Below the pieces are notes generated by a model that worked only from the letters and a program-made list of their open reading frames with translations, did not search any database and was not told where the DNA came from. Below, one piece after another: positions 24,191 through 32,636 of a DNA stretch of 64,000 bases. The position numbers and the translations under genes were made by a program. The stretch comes from Streptomyces sp. NBC_00390 (GTDB lineage Bacteria; Actinomycetota; Actinomycetes; Streptomycetales; Streptomycetaceae). The first letter of the stretch is position 1. Every line of letters begins with the position of its first letter. The stretch is taken from NCBI RefSeq assembly GCF_036057275.1, contig NZ_CP107945.1, positions 2,976,001 through 3,040,000 on the forward strand, read 5' to 3'.

Positions 24191-25771
24191 ATGCCGACTT
24201 CCTCCTCCGCCGCCGTCCGGGTGCGGGGTGGCGCACGTGGTCGCACCTCCATAGCCATGGCCACCGCCGCCGCGCTCCTGGCGGCGGCAGGCTGCTCCGA
24301 CGGCGACGGGAACCAGGACGAGGCGAGGGACTTCGCCTCCCAGACACTCGAGTGGCACCCCTGTCCGGCGCCCTCGGAGGCGGAGGGCGGCGGGACCCCG
24401 CCGTCGCCGCTGCCCGCGGGCACCAGGTGGGAATGCTCGTTCATGGATGCCCCGCTGGACTACGACGACCCGGAGGGCGAGACCATCGAACTCGCCCTCA
24501 TACGCGCCAGGGCCCGCGACACCACGAACCGGATCGGATCGCTCATCTTCAACTTCGGCGGACCCGGTGGCTCCGGCGTGCAGACCCTCCCCGCAGCCGC
24601 CGAGGAATACGGCGCCCTGCAGGCCAGGTACGACCTGGTGAGCTTCGACCCTCGCGGAGTGGGCCGCAGCGCGCCGGTGGAGTGCCTGGACAACAAGCAG
24701 ATGGACGCCTACCTGGCCGAGGACGGGACACCCGACGACGCCGCGGAGGAGGAGACGTTCGTCGACGGGCTCGCCTCGTTCGCGGACGCCTGTGAGAAGA
24801 ACTCCGGCAGCGTGCTCCCCCATGTCGCCACCACCGAGACGGCCCGCGACATGGATCTGATGCGGGCGGTGCTCGGCGACGACAAGCTCCACTACTTCGG
24901 CATCTCCTACGGCACCGAACTCGGCGGCGTGTACGCGCACCTGTTCCCGACGCGGATCGGGCGGGCGGTCTTCGACGCCGTCGTGGATCCGGCCGAGAAC
25001 GCCGAACAGGGCTCGCTCGGCCAGGCCCAGGGCTTCCAGCTGGCCCTCACCAACTTCGCCAGGGACTGCGTGGCGCGCGGCGACGCCTGTCTGGTGCCCG
25101 GCTCCACCGTGCAGGAGATCCAGGACTGGATCATCGCTCTCCTCGACAGGCTGGAGAGAAAACCGATTCCGGGCTCGGGCGACCGGAAACTGACGTCGAC
25201 ACTGGCGACCACCGGCATTGCGCAGACCCTGTACTCGCGGGAGTACTGGAGCCTGCTGGAGCAGGGCCTCGACGAGGCCGACGGCGGCAACGGGGCGCTG
25301 CTGCTGGCCTTCGCCGACGCCATGAACGGCCGCAACGAGAACGGCCAGTACAGCAACATCCAGCCGGCCGGCACGGCCATCGGCTGCGTGGACTCCAAGT
25401 CCCGTTTCACGCTCGAACAGACCAAGGCTCGGCTGCCGGAGTTCCGCAGCACCTCGCCGGTCTTCGGCGAGTACCTCGGCTGGGGGCTGATGAGCTGCAC
25501 CAAGTGGCCGGTGCCAGGCGCCTGGAACACCCCCGACGTCAGCGCGCCCGGCGCGCCCCCCATCCTCGTCATCGGCAACACCGGAGACCCTGCGACGCCC
25601 TACAAGGGCGCGCAGGCGATGGCCGAGGAGCTCGGCAAGGGCGTCGGCATCAAGATCACGTACCGGGGTCAGGGCCATGGCGCGTACGGCAGCAGCGCGT
25701 GCGTGAAGCGGGCCGTGGACGGCTACCTCCTGAACGGCAAGGTGCCGGCCGACGGGACGGTGTGCGAGTAA
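24191..25771 (+). CDS. Secreted S33-family hydrolase (tripeptidyl-aminopeptidase type), lipoprotein
   Basis: 526 residues. The signal peptide ends in a lipobox (LLAAAGC, Cys near residue 37), so it is anchored outside the membrane. The alpha/beta-hydrolase core has IFNFGGPGGSG (oxyanion region), SFDPRGVGRSAPV, nucleophile elbow YFGISYGTELGGVY, acid residue VIGNTGDPATPY and histidine GQGHGAYGSS near the C-terminus in the TAP-like domain. The length fits SlpD/tripeptidyl aminopeptidases of Streptomyces, which trim peptides from protein N-termini. It has its own transcript, between the flippase-like gene and a convergent moeZ. Confidence 0.92.
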   Translation: MPTSSSAAVRVRGGARGRTSIAMATAAALLAAAGCSDGDGNQDEARDFASQTLEWHPCPAPSEAEGGGTPPSPLPAGTRWECSFMDAPLDYDDPEGETIELALIRARARDTTNRIGSLIFNFGGPGGSGVQTLPAAAEEYGALQARYDLVSFDPRGVGRSAPVECLDNKQMDAYLAEDGTPDDAAEEETFVDGLASFADACEKNSGSVLPHVATTETARDMDLMRAVLGDDKLHYFGISYGTELGGVYAHLFPTRIGRAVFDAVVDPAENAEQGSLGQAQGFQLALTNFARDCVARGDACLVPGSTVQEIQDWIIALLDRLERKPIPGSGDRKLTSTLATTGIAQTLYSREYWSLLEQGLDEADGGNGALLLAFADAMNGRNENGQYSNIQPAGTAIGCVDSKSRFTLEQTKARLPEFRSTSPVFGEYLGWGLMSCTKWPVPGAWNTPDVSAPGAPPILVIGNTGDPATPYKGAQAMAEELGKGVGIKITYRGQGHGAYGSSACVKRAVDGYLLNGKVPADGTVCE

Positions 25772-25890
25772 CGGCGCCCAGGATCCAGGACGCCGACGCC
25801 CCGGCGAACGCTGCCAGGTACCCGTGATGCACACGCGAGGGCCACGCAGGCCGAGATGCCCCGGGAGAGGGGCGCTGCGCGTACGGGTCT

Positions 25891-25937
25891 CCCAAAAACC
25901 GGAGACGGCCCCGGCATGCAACCGGGGCCGTCTCCGG
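25891..25937 (-). terminator. Intrinsic terminator of moeZ
   Basis: A 16-bp perfect stem, CCGGAGACGGCCCCGG (25899-25914) with its complement at 25922-25937, encloses a 7-base loop. On the minus strand it is followed by TTTTTGGG (25898-25891), so it ends moeZ transcripts. It may also stop the convergent hydrolase gene. The rest of 25772-26045 shows no gene. Confidence 0.85.
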
Positions 25938-26045
25938 GCCGTGGAACGTGGACCACTGCCGACCGATGTCGACAGCTGACGACCACGAGGGGCGCTGGTC
26001 AGCGACGCGTGAGCCTCGCCTTGTGCAGCTCAGCGAAGCGGGTGC

Positions 26046-27224
26046 TCAGTAGATCGGCTTCTCCGGCTCGATCTGGTTGACCCAGCCGATGACGCCGCCG
26101 CCGACGTGCACGGCGTCGGCGAAGCCGGCGGACTTCAGCACGGCGAGCACCTCCGCGCTGCGGACACCCGTCTTGCAATGCAGGACGATCTTCTTGTCCT
26201 GCGGCAGGTCCTGGAGGGCGGTACCCATCAGGAACTCGCTCTTCGGGATCAGCCGGGCGCCGGGGATCGAGACGATCTCGTACTCGTTGATCTCACGGAC
26301 GTCGATGATGTCGATGCTCTCGCCGTCGTCGATCCACTCCTTGAGCTGCTTGGGAGTGATCGTCGAACCGGCCGCCGCCTGCTGGGCCTCCTCGGACACG
26401 ACGCCGCAGAAGGCCTCGTAGTCGATGAGCTCAGTGACGGTGGGGTTCTCGCCGCAGACTGCGCAGTCCGGATCCTTGCGGACCTTGACCTGGCGGTACT
26501 GCATCTCCAGGGCGTCGTAGATCATCAGCCGGCCGACGAGCGGCTCGCCGATCCCGGCGAGCAGCTTGATGGCCTCGTTCACCTGGATGGAGCCGATGGA
26601 CGCGCAGAGCACGCCCAGCACGCCGCCCTCGGCGCAGGAGGGGACCATGCCCGGCGGCGGGGGCTCCGGGTAGAGGCAGCGGTAGCAGGGCCCGTGCTCG
26701 GACCAGAAGACGGAGGCCTGGCCGTCGAAGCGGTAGATCGAACCCCAGACGTACGGCTTGTTCAGCAGCACGCAGGCGTCGTTGACCAGGTAGCGGGTCG
26801 CGAAGTTGTCCGTGCCGTCGACGATCAGGTCGTACTGGCTGAAGATGTCCATCACGTTCTCGGCCTCGAGCCGCTCTTCGTGCAGGACCACGTTCACGTA
26901 CGGGTTGATGCCGAGCACGCTGTCGCGCGCGGACGCGGCCTTGGAGCGGCCGATGTCGGCCTGGCTGTGGATGATCTGGCGCTGCAGGTTCGACTCGTCG
27001 ACCTCGTCGAACTCCACGATGCCGAGCGTGCCGACACCGGCTGCGGCGAGGTACATCAGGGCGGGCGAACCCAGGCCGCCGGCGCCCACACAGAGCACCT
27101 TGGCGTTCTTCAGCCGCTTCTGCCCGTCCATCCCGACATCGGGGATGATCAGGTGGCGGGAGTACCTGCGGACCTCGTCGACGGTGAGCTCAGCAGCTGG
27201 CTCGACCAGGGGTGGCAGCGACAC
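26046..27224 (-). CDS. moeZ: Adenylyltransferase/sulfurtransferase MoeZ (ThiF-rhodanese)
   Basis: 392 residues from GTG at 27222-27224 (GGAG ribosome-binding site). The N-terminal E1 domain has VLCVGAGGLGSPALMYLAAA, the D-E-S-N-L-Q-R-Q motif and zinc cysteines (CYRCLYPE, CAVCGENP). The C-terminal rhodanese domain from about residue 285 has active-site loop HCKTGVRSAEV. MoeZ adenylates the C-terminal Gly of sulfur carriers (MoaD2, CysO, ThiS-like) and transfers sulfur for molybdopterin, cysteine and, in Streptomyces, 2-thiosugar and thioquinolobactin-type products. The spherulin-4 gene ends 63 bases upstream on the same strand. It ends at a strong intrinsic terminator. Confidence 0.95.
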   Translation of the reverse strand: MSLPPLVEPAAELTVDEVRRYSRHLIIPDVGMDGQKRLKNAKVLCVGAGGLGSPALMYLAAAGVGTLGIVEFDEVDESNLQRQIIHSQADIGRSKAASARDSVLGINPYVNVVLHEERLEAENVMDIFSQYDLIVDGTDNFATRYLVNDACVLLNKPYVWGSIYRFDGQASVFWSEHGPCYRCLYPEPPPPGMVPSCAEGGVLGVLCASIGSIQVNEAIKLLAGIGEPLVGRLMIYDALEMQYRQVKVRKDPDCAVCGENPTVTELIDYEAFCGVVSEEAQQAAAGSTITPKQLKEWIDDGESIDIIDVREINEYEIVSIPGARLIPKSEFLMGTALQDLPQDKKIVLHCKTGVRSAEVLAVLKSAGFADAVHVGGGVIGWVNQIEPEKPIY

Positions 27225-27287
27225 GGGGACTCCGTTGCGTCGTTAAGTCAGTACGGTTGTTCCCCCGTAACACTGCCACGACCCTCC

Positions 27288-28076
27288 TCATTCCGAGACA
27301 CCCGGTCCGATCTGCGAGACGATTTCGTCCCAGTAGCCGGGCAGTGTCTCGAATGGACCGATCTGTCCTTTCCCGTCATCCGCGCCGCCCCGATCCGTGA
27401 AGAAGATCGTTCCGGCGCCCTGCCAGCGGGCGATGCGCGTGGCCTCCTCCAGGTGGGTGCGGGGCACACCGTGGACGAAGTGGGCGAAGAGCTCCGGCGG
27501 GTAGTCCGCGGTCCACTCGGCCACCTGTGACCAGCGGTAGTCCGTCCAGGCCCCGGAGAAGGTGACCAGCTGGTCGGCGGCTTCGGCGTACCCGGGGTAC
27601 GGGTGCGAGCCGTGTCCCAGTACCAGGTGGCCGCCGTCCAGGACCGCCTCCAGCGTCGCCGTCGTACGCCGCACCCGGGCCAGTTCGGCCCGCTCGGTCG
27701 GACACCGGTCCAGCAGGAATCCGTCGACCTGGTACCACTCCAGGAAGTGGTGGGCATCACAGATGAGATCGCCGAAGACCCGTGATCCGTGGGACAGGTC
27801 GAGATGGCCCAGGACGCGGACACCGGCGTTGCGCAGCCGGCCCGCGGCTTCGAGGCAGTGCGGGTCGGGGCGGTCGCCCGGGCCGTTGGCCACATTGAGG
27901 ACGACCCAGTGCAGCGGGGCGCCGGGGCGGGCCAGCTCGGCCCATTCGACCGGGGCGATCAGCGGGTGTGCGTAACCGGGAACACCGAAGCCGAGCCTTC
28001 CCCAGATGTCGTCCGGAGGGGCGGCCACGGCACCGTTCGCCGGGAGCGGGGCCTCGTTCGTGGTCAGATGCGACAT
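27288..28076 (-). CDS. Spherulin-4 family protein (GH114/135/166-like TIM barrel)
   Basis: 262 residues. The pattern of spherulin-4/endo-alpha-1,4-galactosaminidase-like barrels is visible: GFGVPGYAHPLIAP, WVVLNVANGPGDRPD, NAGVRVLGHLDLS, HHFLEWYQVDGFLLDRCP and YPGYAEAADQLVTFSGAW. Relatives include fungal Sph3 and the hydrolase domain of PelA, which cut galactosamine-containing glycans. No signal peptide is present (the start is MSHLTTNEAPLPANGAVAAP), which is odd for a glycan hydrolase. The usual acidic residue after F-L-D is Arg here, so activity is uncertain. It overlaps the epimerase gene by 13 bases and is last in the PelF operon. Confidence 0.85.
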   Translation of the reverse strand: MSHLTTNEAPLPANGAVAAPPDDIWGRLGFGVPGYAHPLIAPVEWAELARPGAPLHWVVLNVANGPGDRPDPHCLEAAGRLRNAGVRVLGHLDLSHGSRVFGDLICDAHHFLEWYQVDGFLLDRCPTERAELARVRRTTATLEAVLDGGHLVLGHGSHPYPGYAEAADQLVTFSGAWTDYRWSQVAEWTADYPPELFAHFVHGVPRTHLEEATRIARWQGAGTIFFTDRGGADDGKGQIGPFETLPGYWDEIVSQIGPGVSE

Positions 28077-29020
28077 GCCGCCTCCATCCAGATGTCGGCG
28101 AGTGACTCTTCGAGGTTGATCCGGGGCCGCCAGCCGAGCCGGTCCCGGGCGGTGCGGACATCCGCCTGCTGCCAGTTGCCGCAGCCGTCGGGGTACGGGG
28201 ACGGCGTGGCGGCCAGGTGCTCCATGACGGATTCGGTGCGCGGGGAGCCGATGGGGCGGCCCGCCGAAGCGTCCAGCTCGTGCAGCGCCCCGGCGTATCC
28301 GGCGACGCGGGCCAGGGTCGCCGCCGCGTCCCGGAGCCGTACGGCACGTCCCGTGCCGATGTTGACGACGCCCTGCGCGGCGGAGAGCGAGGCGGCGTGC
28401 ACGGCGCGGGCCACGTCCCGTACGTCGACGAAGTCGCGCTGCACGCCGAGGCCGCTGAGCTTCAGGTCGCCGTCGCCGGACTGCATGGCGCGGCGCATGG
28501 CCTCGGCGAGCCGGCCGAGCGGGGAGCCCGCCGGGGTGCCGGGGCCGACAGGTGAGAAGACCCGCAGGACGACGGCGTCGAGGCCGGCGCCGAGTACGAG
28601 TTCGGTGGCCGCGAGCTTGCTCACCCCGTACGGGCCGCCGGGGCGCGGCACGGCGTCCTCCGCGGTCGACGAGCCCTGCTGGGAGGGCCCGTACTCGGAG
28701 GCGCAGCCGATCTGGACGAGCCGGGCACCGCAGCCGCTGCGGCGCAGTGCCTCGCAGACGGTGGCGACGGCGACGGTGTTGTGCCGGGTCAGATCGCGGG
28801 CTCCGCCGCGGATGGCGCCTGCGCAGTTGATGACGACCCCCGGGTGGACGGCTCCCAGGAAGCGGGTGAGCGCACCAGGGCTGCCGCCGGCGAGGTCGAA
28901 GCGCACATCGGCGTCGTCGCCGCGGCCGAGGGCGGTGAGATGGACGGCCGGGTCGGCGAGCAGCCGGTCGGCGACGAAGCGGCCGATGAACCCGTTGGCA
29001 CCGAGCAGAAGAACCCTCAT
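28064..29020 (-). CDS. NAD(P)-dependent sugar epimerase/dehydratase (extended SDR)
   Basis: 318 residues. Rossmann loop GANGFIGRFVADRLL is at the N-terminus; the catalytic Tyr-x3-Lys is in GGPYGVSKLAATE, with Ser in QIGCASEYG; VQRDFVDVRDVARAV and VNIGTGRAVRLRD are typical of nucleotide-sugar epimerases. The substrate is unknown. In Pel-type loci a UDP-GlcNAc C4-epimerase supplies UDP-GalNAc, which is the suggestion here. Its ATG overlaps the stop of the 17-codon ORF (ATGA) and its ribosome-binding site GAAGGAG lies in that ORF, so translation is coupled. It overlaps the spherulin-4 gene downstream. Confidence 0.9.
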   Translation of the reverse strand: MRVLLLGANGFIGRFVADRLLADPAVHLTALGRGDDADVRFDLAGGSPGALTRFLGAVHPGVVINCAGAIRGGARDLTRHNTVAVATVCEALRRSGCGARLVQIGCASEYGPSQQGSSTAEDAVPRPGGPYGVSKLAATELVLGAGLDAVVLRVFSPVGPGTPAGSPLGRLAEAMRRAMQSGDGDLKLSGLGVQRDFVDVRDVARAVHAASLSAAQGVVNIGTGRAVRLRDAAATLARVAGYAGALHELDASAGRPIGSPRTESVMEHLAATPSPYPDGCGNWQQADVRTARDRLGWRPRINLEESLADIWMEAACRI

Positions 29021-29070
29021 CGCGCGGCTCCTTCGGGCCGACGGGCCGGGGCTGGGGGTTGCGGATACAT
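29017..29070 (-). CDS. 17-codon mini-ORF MYPQPPAPARRPEGAAR in the PelF operon
   Basis: ATG at 29068-29070 with AAAGGAG eight bases upstream; it encodes MYPQPPAPARRPEGAAR and ends in ATGA shared with the epimerase start. The ribosome-binding site of the epimerase lies within its last codons. It is Pro/Ala/Arg-rich, too short for a folded domain and lacks a signal peptide. Its most likely role is translational coupling or tuning (Pro-Pro slows ribosomes), but a bioactive micropeptide cannot be excluded. Confidence 0.6.
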   Translation of the reverse strand: MYPQPPAPARRPEGAAR

Positions 29071-29147
29071 GTCGCTTGCTCCTTTGTGGTGCCGGATTGG
29101 TGATGCCGGTGACTCCGCGGTGTCGGCTCCGCGGGAGGTTGTCCTTC

Positions 29148-30752
29148 TCAAGGGGTGTGCGCCGAGGCCCTGCTCAGCGCGGTGGTGGCGTGGACCAGCA
29201 GGCCGAGGGCGACGGCGCCGCAGGCCAGGGTCGGTACGGCGGCCGAGCCCCAGGCGGCGACGAGCGCCTCGACGGGACCGGCCAGGAAGCCGAGACCGGG
29301 CAGCCGGCCCGACAACAGCAGGGCCGGTGCGGCGGCTTCGGCCGCGCAGGCGGTGGCCAGTGCGGTGGCCGCCGCTTCGGGGAAGCCGTGCACGACGAGC
29401 AGCCGGGCCAGGAAGAACAGGACACCCAGGGCGGCGGTCGGAAGGAGGGCCGGGCCGGGAAGTACGAGGGCGGTGAAGGCGAGAAGCACGGCGAGTGCGC
29501 CGGTGTACAAGGTCACGACGGCGAACAGCAGGGGGCGCACACCGGCGGCGAACTCGTCGAGCGTGCGACTGCGGTCCAGCCTCCGGCGCGCGCGTACGGA
29601 GAAAAGGTGGGCGCACCAGGCCGCGGGGGCGACGGCCAGGCAGAGCGCGAGGAAGGGACCGTGGGCGACGGGCCACCGCTCGTCGGGGCCGCCGGTGACG
29701 ACCTGGCCGACGAAGCCCTGGCCGTATGCCGCGAAGACGAGCAGGCACACGGTCCAGATCCGCACGGCACGGACGGTGCGGCCGTGGGCGCGCAGGGGGC
29801 CGCGGCCGAGGCAGAGCCCGAGGGCGACGGTGACGGCGACCGCACCGAGGGCGGTGGCGGCGAGGCGGAGGCTGCCGTGGGACACCTCCCTGCCCAGTAC
29901 GGCAAGGGCGCACACGGCTCCCGGCAGCAGCGCGAGCAGCATCCGTCCGGCGCCCGGATCGGCGGCGCGCGCCGGACGGATGGGGCCCTCGGCCCGGCGG
30001 GGCACGCGTGCGAACAGTTCCTCGGCGAGCGAGAACACATCCCGATGCCGGAACCGCGCGGCGGTGCGGTCCGTGACACCGTGGGCCTCCAGCCCCGCGG
30101 CGATCTCCAGCGGGTCGACGGCCTGCTCACAGAGCTCCCGATGCCGGTGCATCAGCCCCTTGACGGGGTCCACGGGGCCGCGCCGGACGGCAACGGGCCT
30201 GGTCCCGTCGGCACCACCACGCTCCGGCGCGTCCGCGTGTCGCGGGGGCACGGCATCGGGCTCCGGACACTCGGTGCCGGGCTCCGACCGCCCACCGTCG
30301 AACCGCGCCACGGCCCCACGGCTGCTCCCACCGGAGACGGAAGCATCCCCCGGCCCGGGGTCGGAAGCGGGGCGCTCCGCGTCGCCCGCGGGCACTCCCC
30401 CGGACTCCCGCTCCGCCGGGGGCCACAGCTCCGGACCGGCCGGGGATCCGGCGGCGAACTCCGTGCCCGACTCCCCCGCCGCAGCGGCCGGCCCGTCCGG
30501 TACACGCTCACCGGTAGCTCGGGCCGGGGCCGGACGCACATCCGCGTGTACTCCGCCCGGCGCGGAGCGTTCGGCCTCGGGCCGGGTCTGCGGCCCGGCC
30601 TCCGGCGCCGGCCAGAACTCCGGTGTGCCGGAGTCCGGCCACGTGTGCCAGGGCTCCGTGGCGGACGGTGATGCGTCGGCGTGGAGCTGGGAGAGCGCCT
30701 CGAGGGCCCAGTCCTCCTCCGTGGCCTGCTCGTTGATGCGGGACGTGGTCAT
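29148..30752 (-). CDS. Multi-spanning membrane protein with long disordered N-terminus (PelF operon)
   Basis: 534 residues; the ATG overlaps the glycosyltransferase stop codon (ATGA at 30749-30752). Residues 1-185 are Pro/Gly/Glu-rich and disordered. About 190-235 is a soluble motif common in Streptomyces membrane proteins (DPLEIAAGLEAHGV, RHRDVFSLAEELFARVPRR). About 250-534 contain roughly nine or ten hydrophobic helices with Arg/His-rich cytoplasmic loops. I do not recognise a family. By position it could do the job of PelG or PelE, moving or assembling the glycan with the PelF-type transferase. A gap of 77 bases precedes the mini-ORF. Confidence 0.8.
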   Translation of the reverse strand: MTTSRINEQATEEDWALEALSQLHADASPSATEPWHTWPDSGTPEFWPAPEAGPQTRPEAERSAPGGVHADVRPAPARATGERVPDGPAAAAGESGTEFAAGSPAGPELWPPAERESGGVPAGDAERPASDPGPGDASVSGGSSRGAVARFDGGRSEPGTECPEPDAVPPRHADAPERGGADGTRPVAVRRGPVDPVKGLMHRHRELCEQAVDPLEIAAGLEAHGVTDRTAARFRHRDVFSLAEELFARVPRRAEGPIRPARAADPGAGRMLLALLPGAVCALAVLGREVSHGSLRLAATALGAVAVTVALGLCLGRGPLRAHGRTVRAVRIWTVCLLVFAAYGQGFVGQVVTGGPDERWPVAHGPFLALCLAVAPAAWCAHLFSVRARRRLDRSRTLDEFAAGVRPLLFAVVTLYTGALAVLLAFTALVLPGPALLPTAALGVLFFLARLLVVHGFPEAAATALATACAAEAAAPALLLSGRLPGLGFLAGPVEALVAAWGSAAVPTLACGAVALGLLVHATTALSRASAHTP

Positions 30753-32416
30753 CGGCCTGCCTCCTCGGCCGTGGGCACCATGCCCGGGCCCGTACCGTCC
30801 GCCCAGTTCGGGGTGGTGGCCGGGGCCGGCCACCGGCCCGGGACGTGGGACTCGACGGGGTAGGCGAACGGGCGGGGCTCGCCGTCCGCGTCCACCGATT
30901 CCGCCTCCCGCTGGACCGGGGAGTACGAGATCAGCTCCAGATAGATCCCGCGGAACGCCGCCAGGTTCTGTTCGACCGTGAACAGTTCGAGCGCCCGCGC
31001 CCGCGCCGCCGCGCCCAGACGCTCACGGCGCTCGGGATCACGCAGCAGCGCGAGACAGGCGTCGGCGAGCGCCCGGGGATTGCGCGGGGGCACCACCAGC
31101 CCCGTGCCGCCGATGACTTCGACGACGGCGCCGACATCCGTGGACACGGTCGCGCGCCCGCAGAGCATCGCCTCGACCAGACTGATCGGGAAGCCTTCGA
31201 CGACGCTGGACAAGACGATCACCTCTCCCGCCGCATAGGCGTCGACCAGTTCGGGCGCCTCGGGGGCGCCGATCTCCTCGAAGGAGACCGGGTTGTCGCC
31301 GACGGCGTGCGCATCGGCGGCCTCGTCGGGGAACAGCTGCGCGGCCAGCGCCCGGCAGTGGGCGAGATAGGTGGCTGACTCGGGGCCGGCGACCGGTGCC
31401 CCGAGGATCCGCAGGCGCGCCTGCGGTTCCTCCTTGCGGATATCGGCAAAAGCGTGGAGCAGCGCGACGAGGTCCTTCGCCGGTTCGATGCGTCCGACCC
31501 AGACGAGGGTGTGCGGATCGCCGCCCCGCCCTCCGGCCCCGTCGCCGAGCGCAGCGAAACGGTCCGCCTCCATCCCCGGGTAGACCGTGCGCAGTTTGTC
31601 GCGGTCCGCCCCGCACTTCTCCTGCCAGCGTCTGGCGTGCGTGTTGCCGGGGGTGATGACCGATGCCTGCCGGTACACCTCGGCGGCGAGCCGGCCGTGA
31701 AAGGCCGCGAGCAGGGCCCGTACGGGCGCGCCGAGTCCGGCCTCGCGCGTGGAGAGGTAGTGCGCGCGCAGTTGGACGCCGTACTCCGTGACCAGCAACG
31801 GAACCCCGCAGAAGCGTTTGGCCAACAGCCCGGGCAGAGCCGCCGGTCCACCGGACGCGGCGTGGGACAGGTCGACCGCGCCGAGCGCGTCCTCGTCGTA
31901 CCAGTCGAGCGAGAGCGGTCGCAGCGCACGCTCGAGTCCGTCGACGAAGGCGAGATGGTCGGGGACAGCGGCGCCCTGCACTGTCCGGCGTGCGCCGGGT
32001 GCACGGCAGGCGGACTCAAGGGCGCGTACGGCGAGTTCGGAACGCAGTGCCGCGTACAGCCCGCCGTACTCACGGGCCAGTTCGGCAAGCCCGTACAGCC
32101 CCTCGGCGAACTCGGGGGCGTCGCCCTCGGTGCAGACGGCCGCGGCCAGCTGTCTGAAGTGGGCGACGAAGCGCCGCCGTTCACGCCGCCCGTAGGTGTG
32201 GCCGTCGTCCTCCGGCGCCCACAGCGCGGCCGTCCGCACCTGGCGGACCTGGGGCGGAAGGCTGACCCAGCCGCCTTCCTCCTGACGGGCGCTGCGGCTC
32301 AGTGCGTAGACGTCGAACTCGTGCTGCGCCAGGCCGCGCACCAGCCGGTCGCACCACAGCCTGGACTCACCCGTCGCATACGGGTAACCACCCTCCGTGA
32401 GCAGTCCGATCCGCAC
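30749..32416 (-). CDS. pelF: PelF-type family 4 glycosyltransferase (DUF3492)
   Basis: 555 residues from GTG at 32414-32416. It begins (V)RIGLLTEGGYPYATGESRL, the DUF3492 signature of PelF (TEGxYP...G). The C-terminal GT-B half has TLVWVGRIEPAKDLVALLHA, SFEEIGAPEAPELVDAYAAG and the E-x7-E-like VVEGFPISLVEAMLCGRATV. PelF uses UDP-sugars to polymerise the cationic Pel exopolysaccharide in Pseudomonas, and relatives occur in Gram-positive bacteria. It is cytoplasmic and first in a tightly coupled operon with a membrane protein, mini-ORF, epimerase and spherulin-4 protein. The C-terminal 70 residues are Pro-rich and disordered. The pelF symbol is by family resemblance, not proven function. Confidence 0.88.
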   Translation of the reverse strand: MRIGLLTEGGYPYATGESRLWCDRLVRGLAQHEFDVYALSRSARQEEGGWVSLPPQVRQVRTAALWAPEDDGHTYGRRERRRFVAHFRQLAAAVCTEGDAPEFAEGLYGLAELAREYGGLYAALRSELAVRALESACRAPGARRTVQGAAVPDHLAFVDGLERALRPLSLDWYDEDALGAVDLSHAASGGPAALPGLLAKRFCGVPLLVTEYGVQLRAHYLSTREAGLGAPVRALLAAFHGRLAAEVYRQASVITPGNTHARRWQEKCGADRDKLRTVYPGMEADRFAALGDGAGGRGGDPHTLVWVGRIEPAKDLVALLHAFADIRKEEPQARLRILGAPVAGPESATYLAHCRALAAQLFPDEAADAHAVGDNPVSFEEIGAPEAPELVDAYAAGEVIVLSSVVEGFPISLVEAMLCGRATVSTDVGAVVEVIGGTGLVVPPRNPRALADACLALLRDPERRERLGAAARARALELFTVEQNLAAFRGIYLELISYSPVQREAESVDADGEPRPFAYPVESHVPGRWPAPATTPNWADGTGPGMVPTAEEAGR

Positions 32417-32636
32417 GAGTGCACCCCCGATCTCCCTTGTGGGTGGCCGCCGTTCGATCCGGCGACCCGCAGCGGGGACGACGTTAAGCGGATACGTCGG
32501 TGGCGTGATGGACGGTTGTCCGTCGCGCCACTGGAAGGGGTGAATACACGTAACTTTCACGCCCAGGTAGCGTTCTGTCGCGCTACGGCGCCTCTTCGTT
32601 ACGTACCGTCATGCTACGGCCAGGTCCGGGCCGGGC

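Noticed and set aside
23528-25921. 797-codon minus-strand frame opposite the secreted hydrolase
   Set aside because: Antisense shadow; the plus strand has signal peptide, lipobox and full catalytic triad.
27225-27290. GGGAAC upstream of moeZ as a SigR promoter
   Set aside because: No GTT at 18-19 bases; the second half of the consensus is missing.
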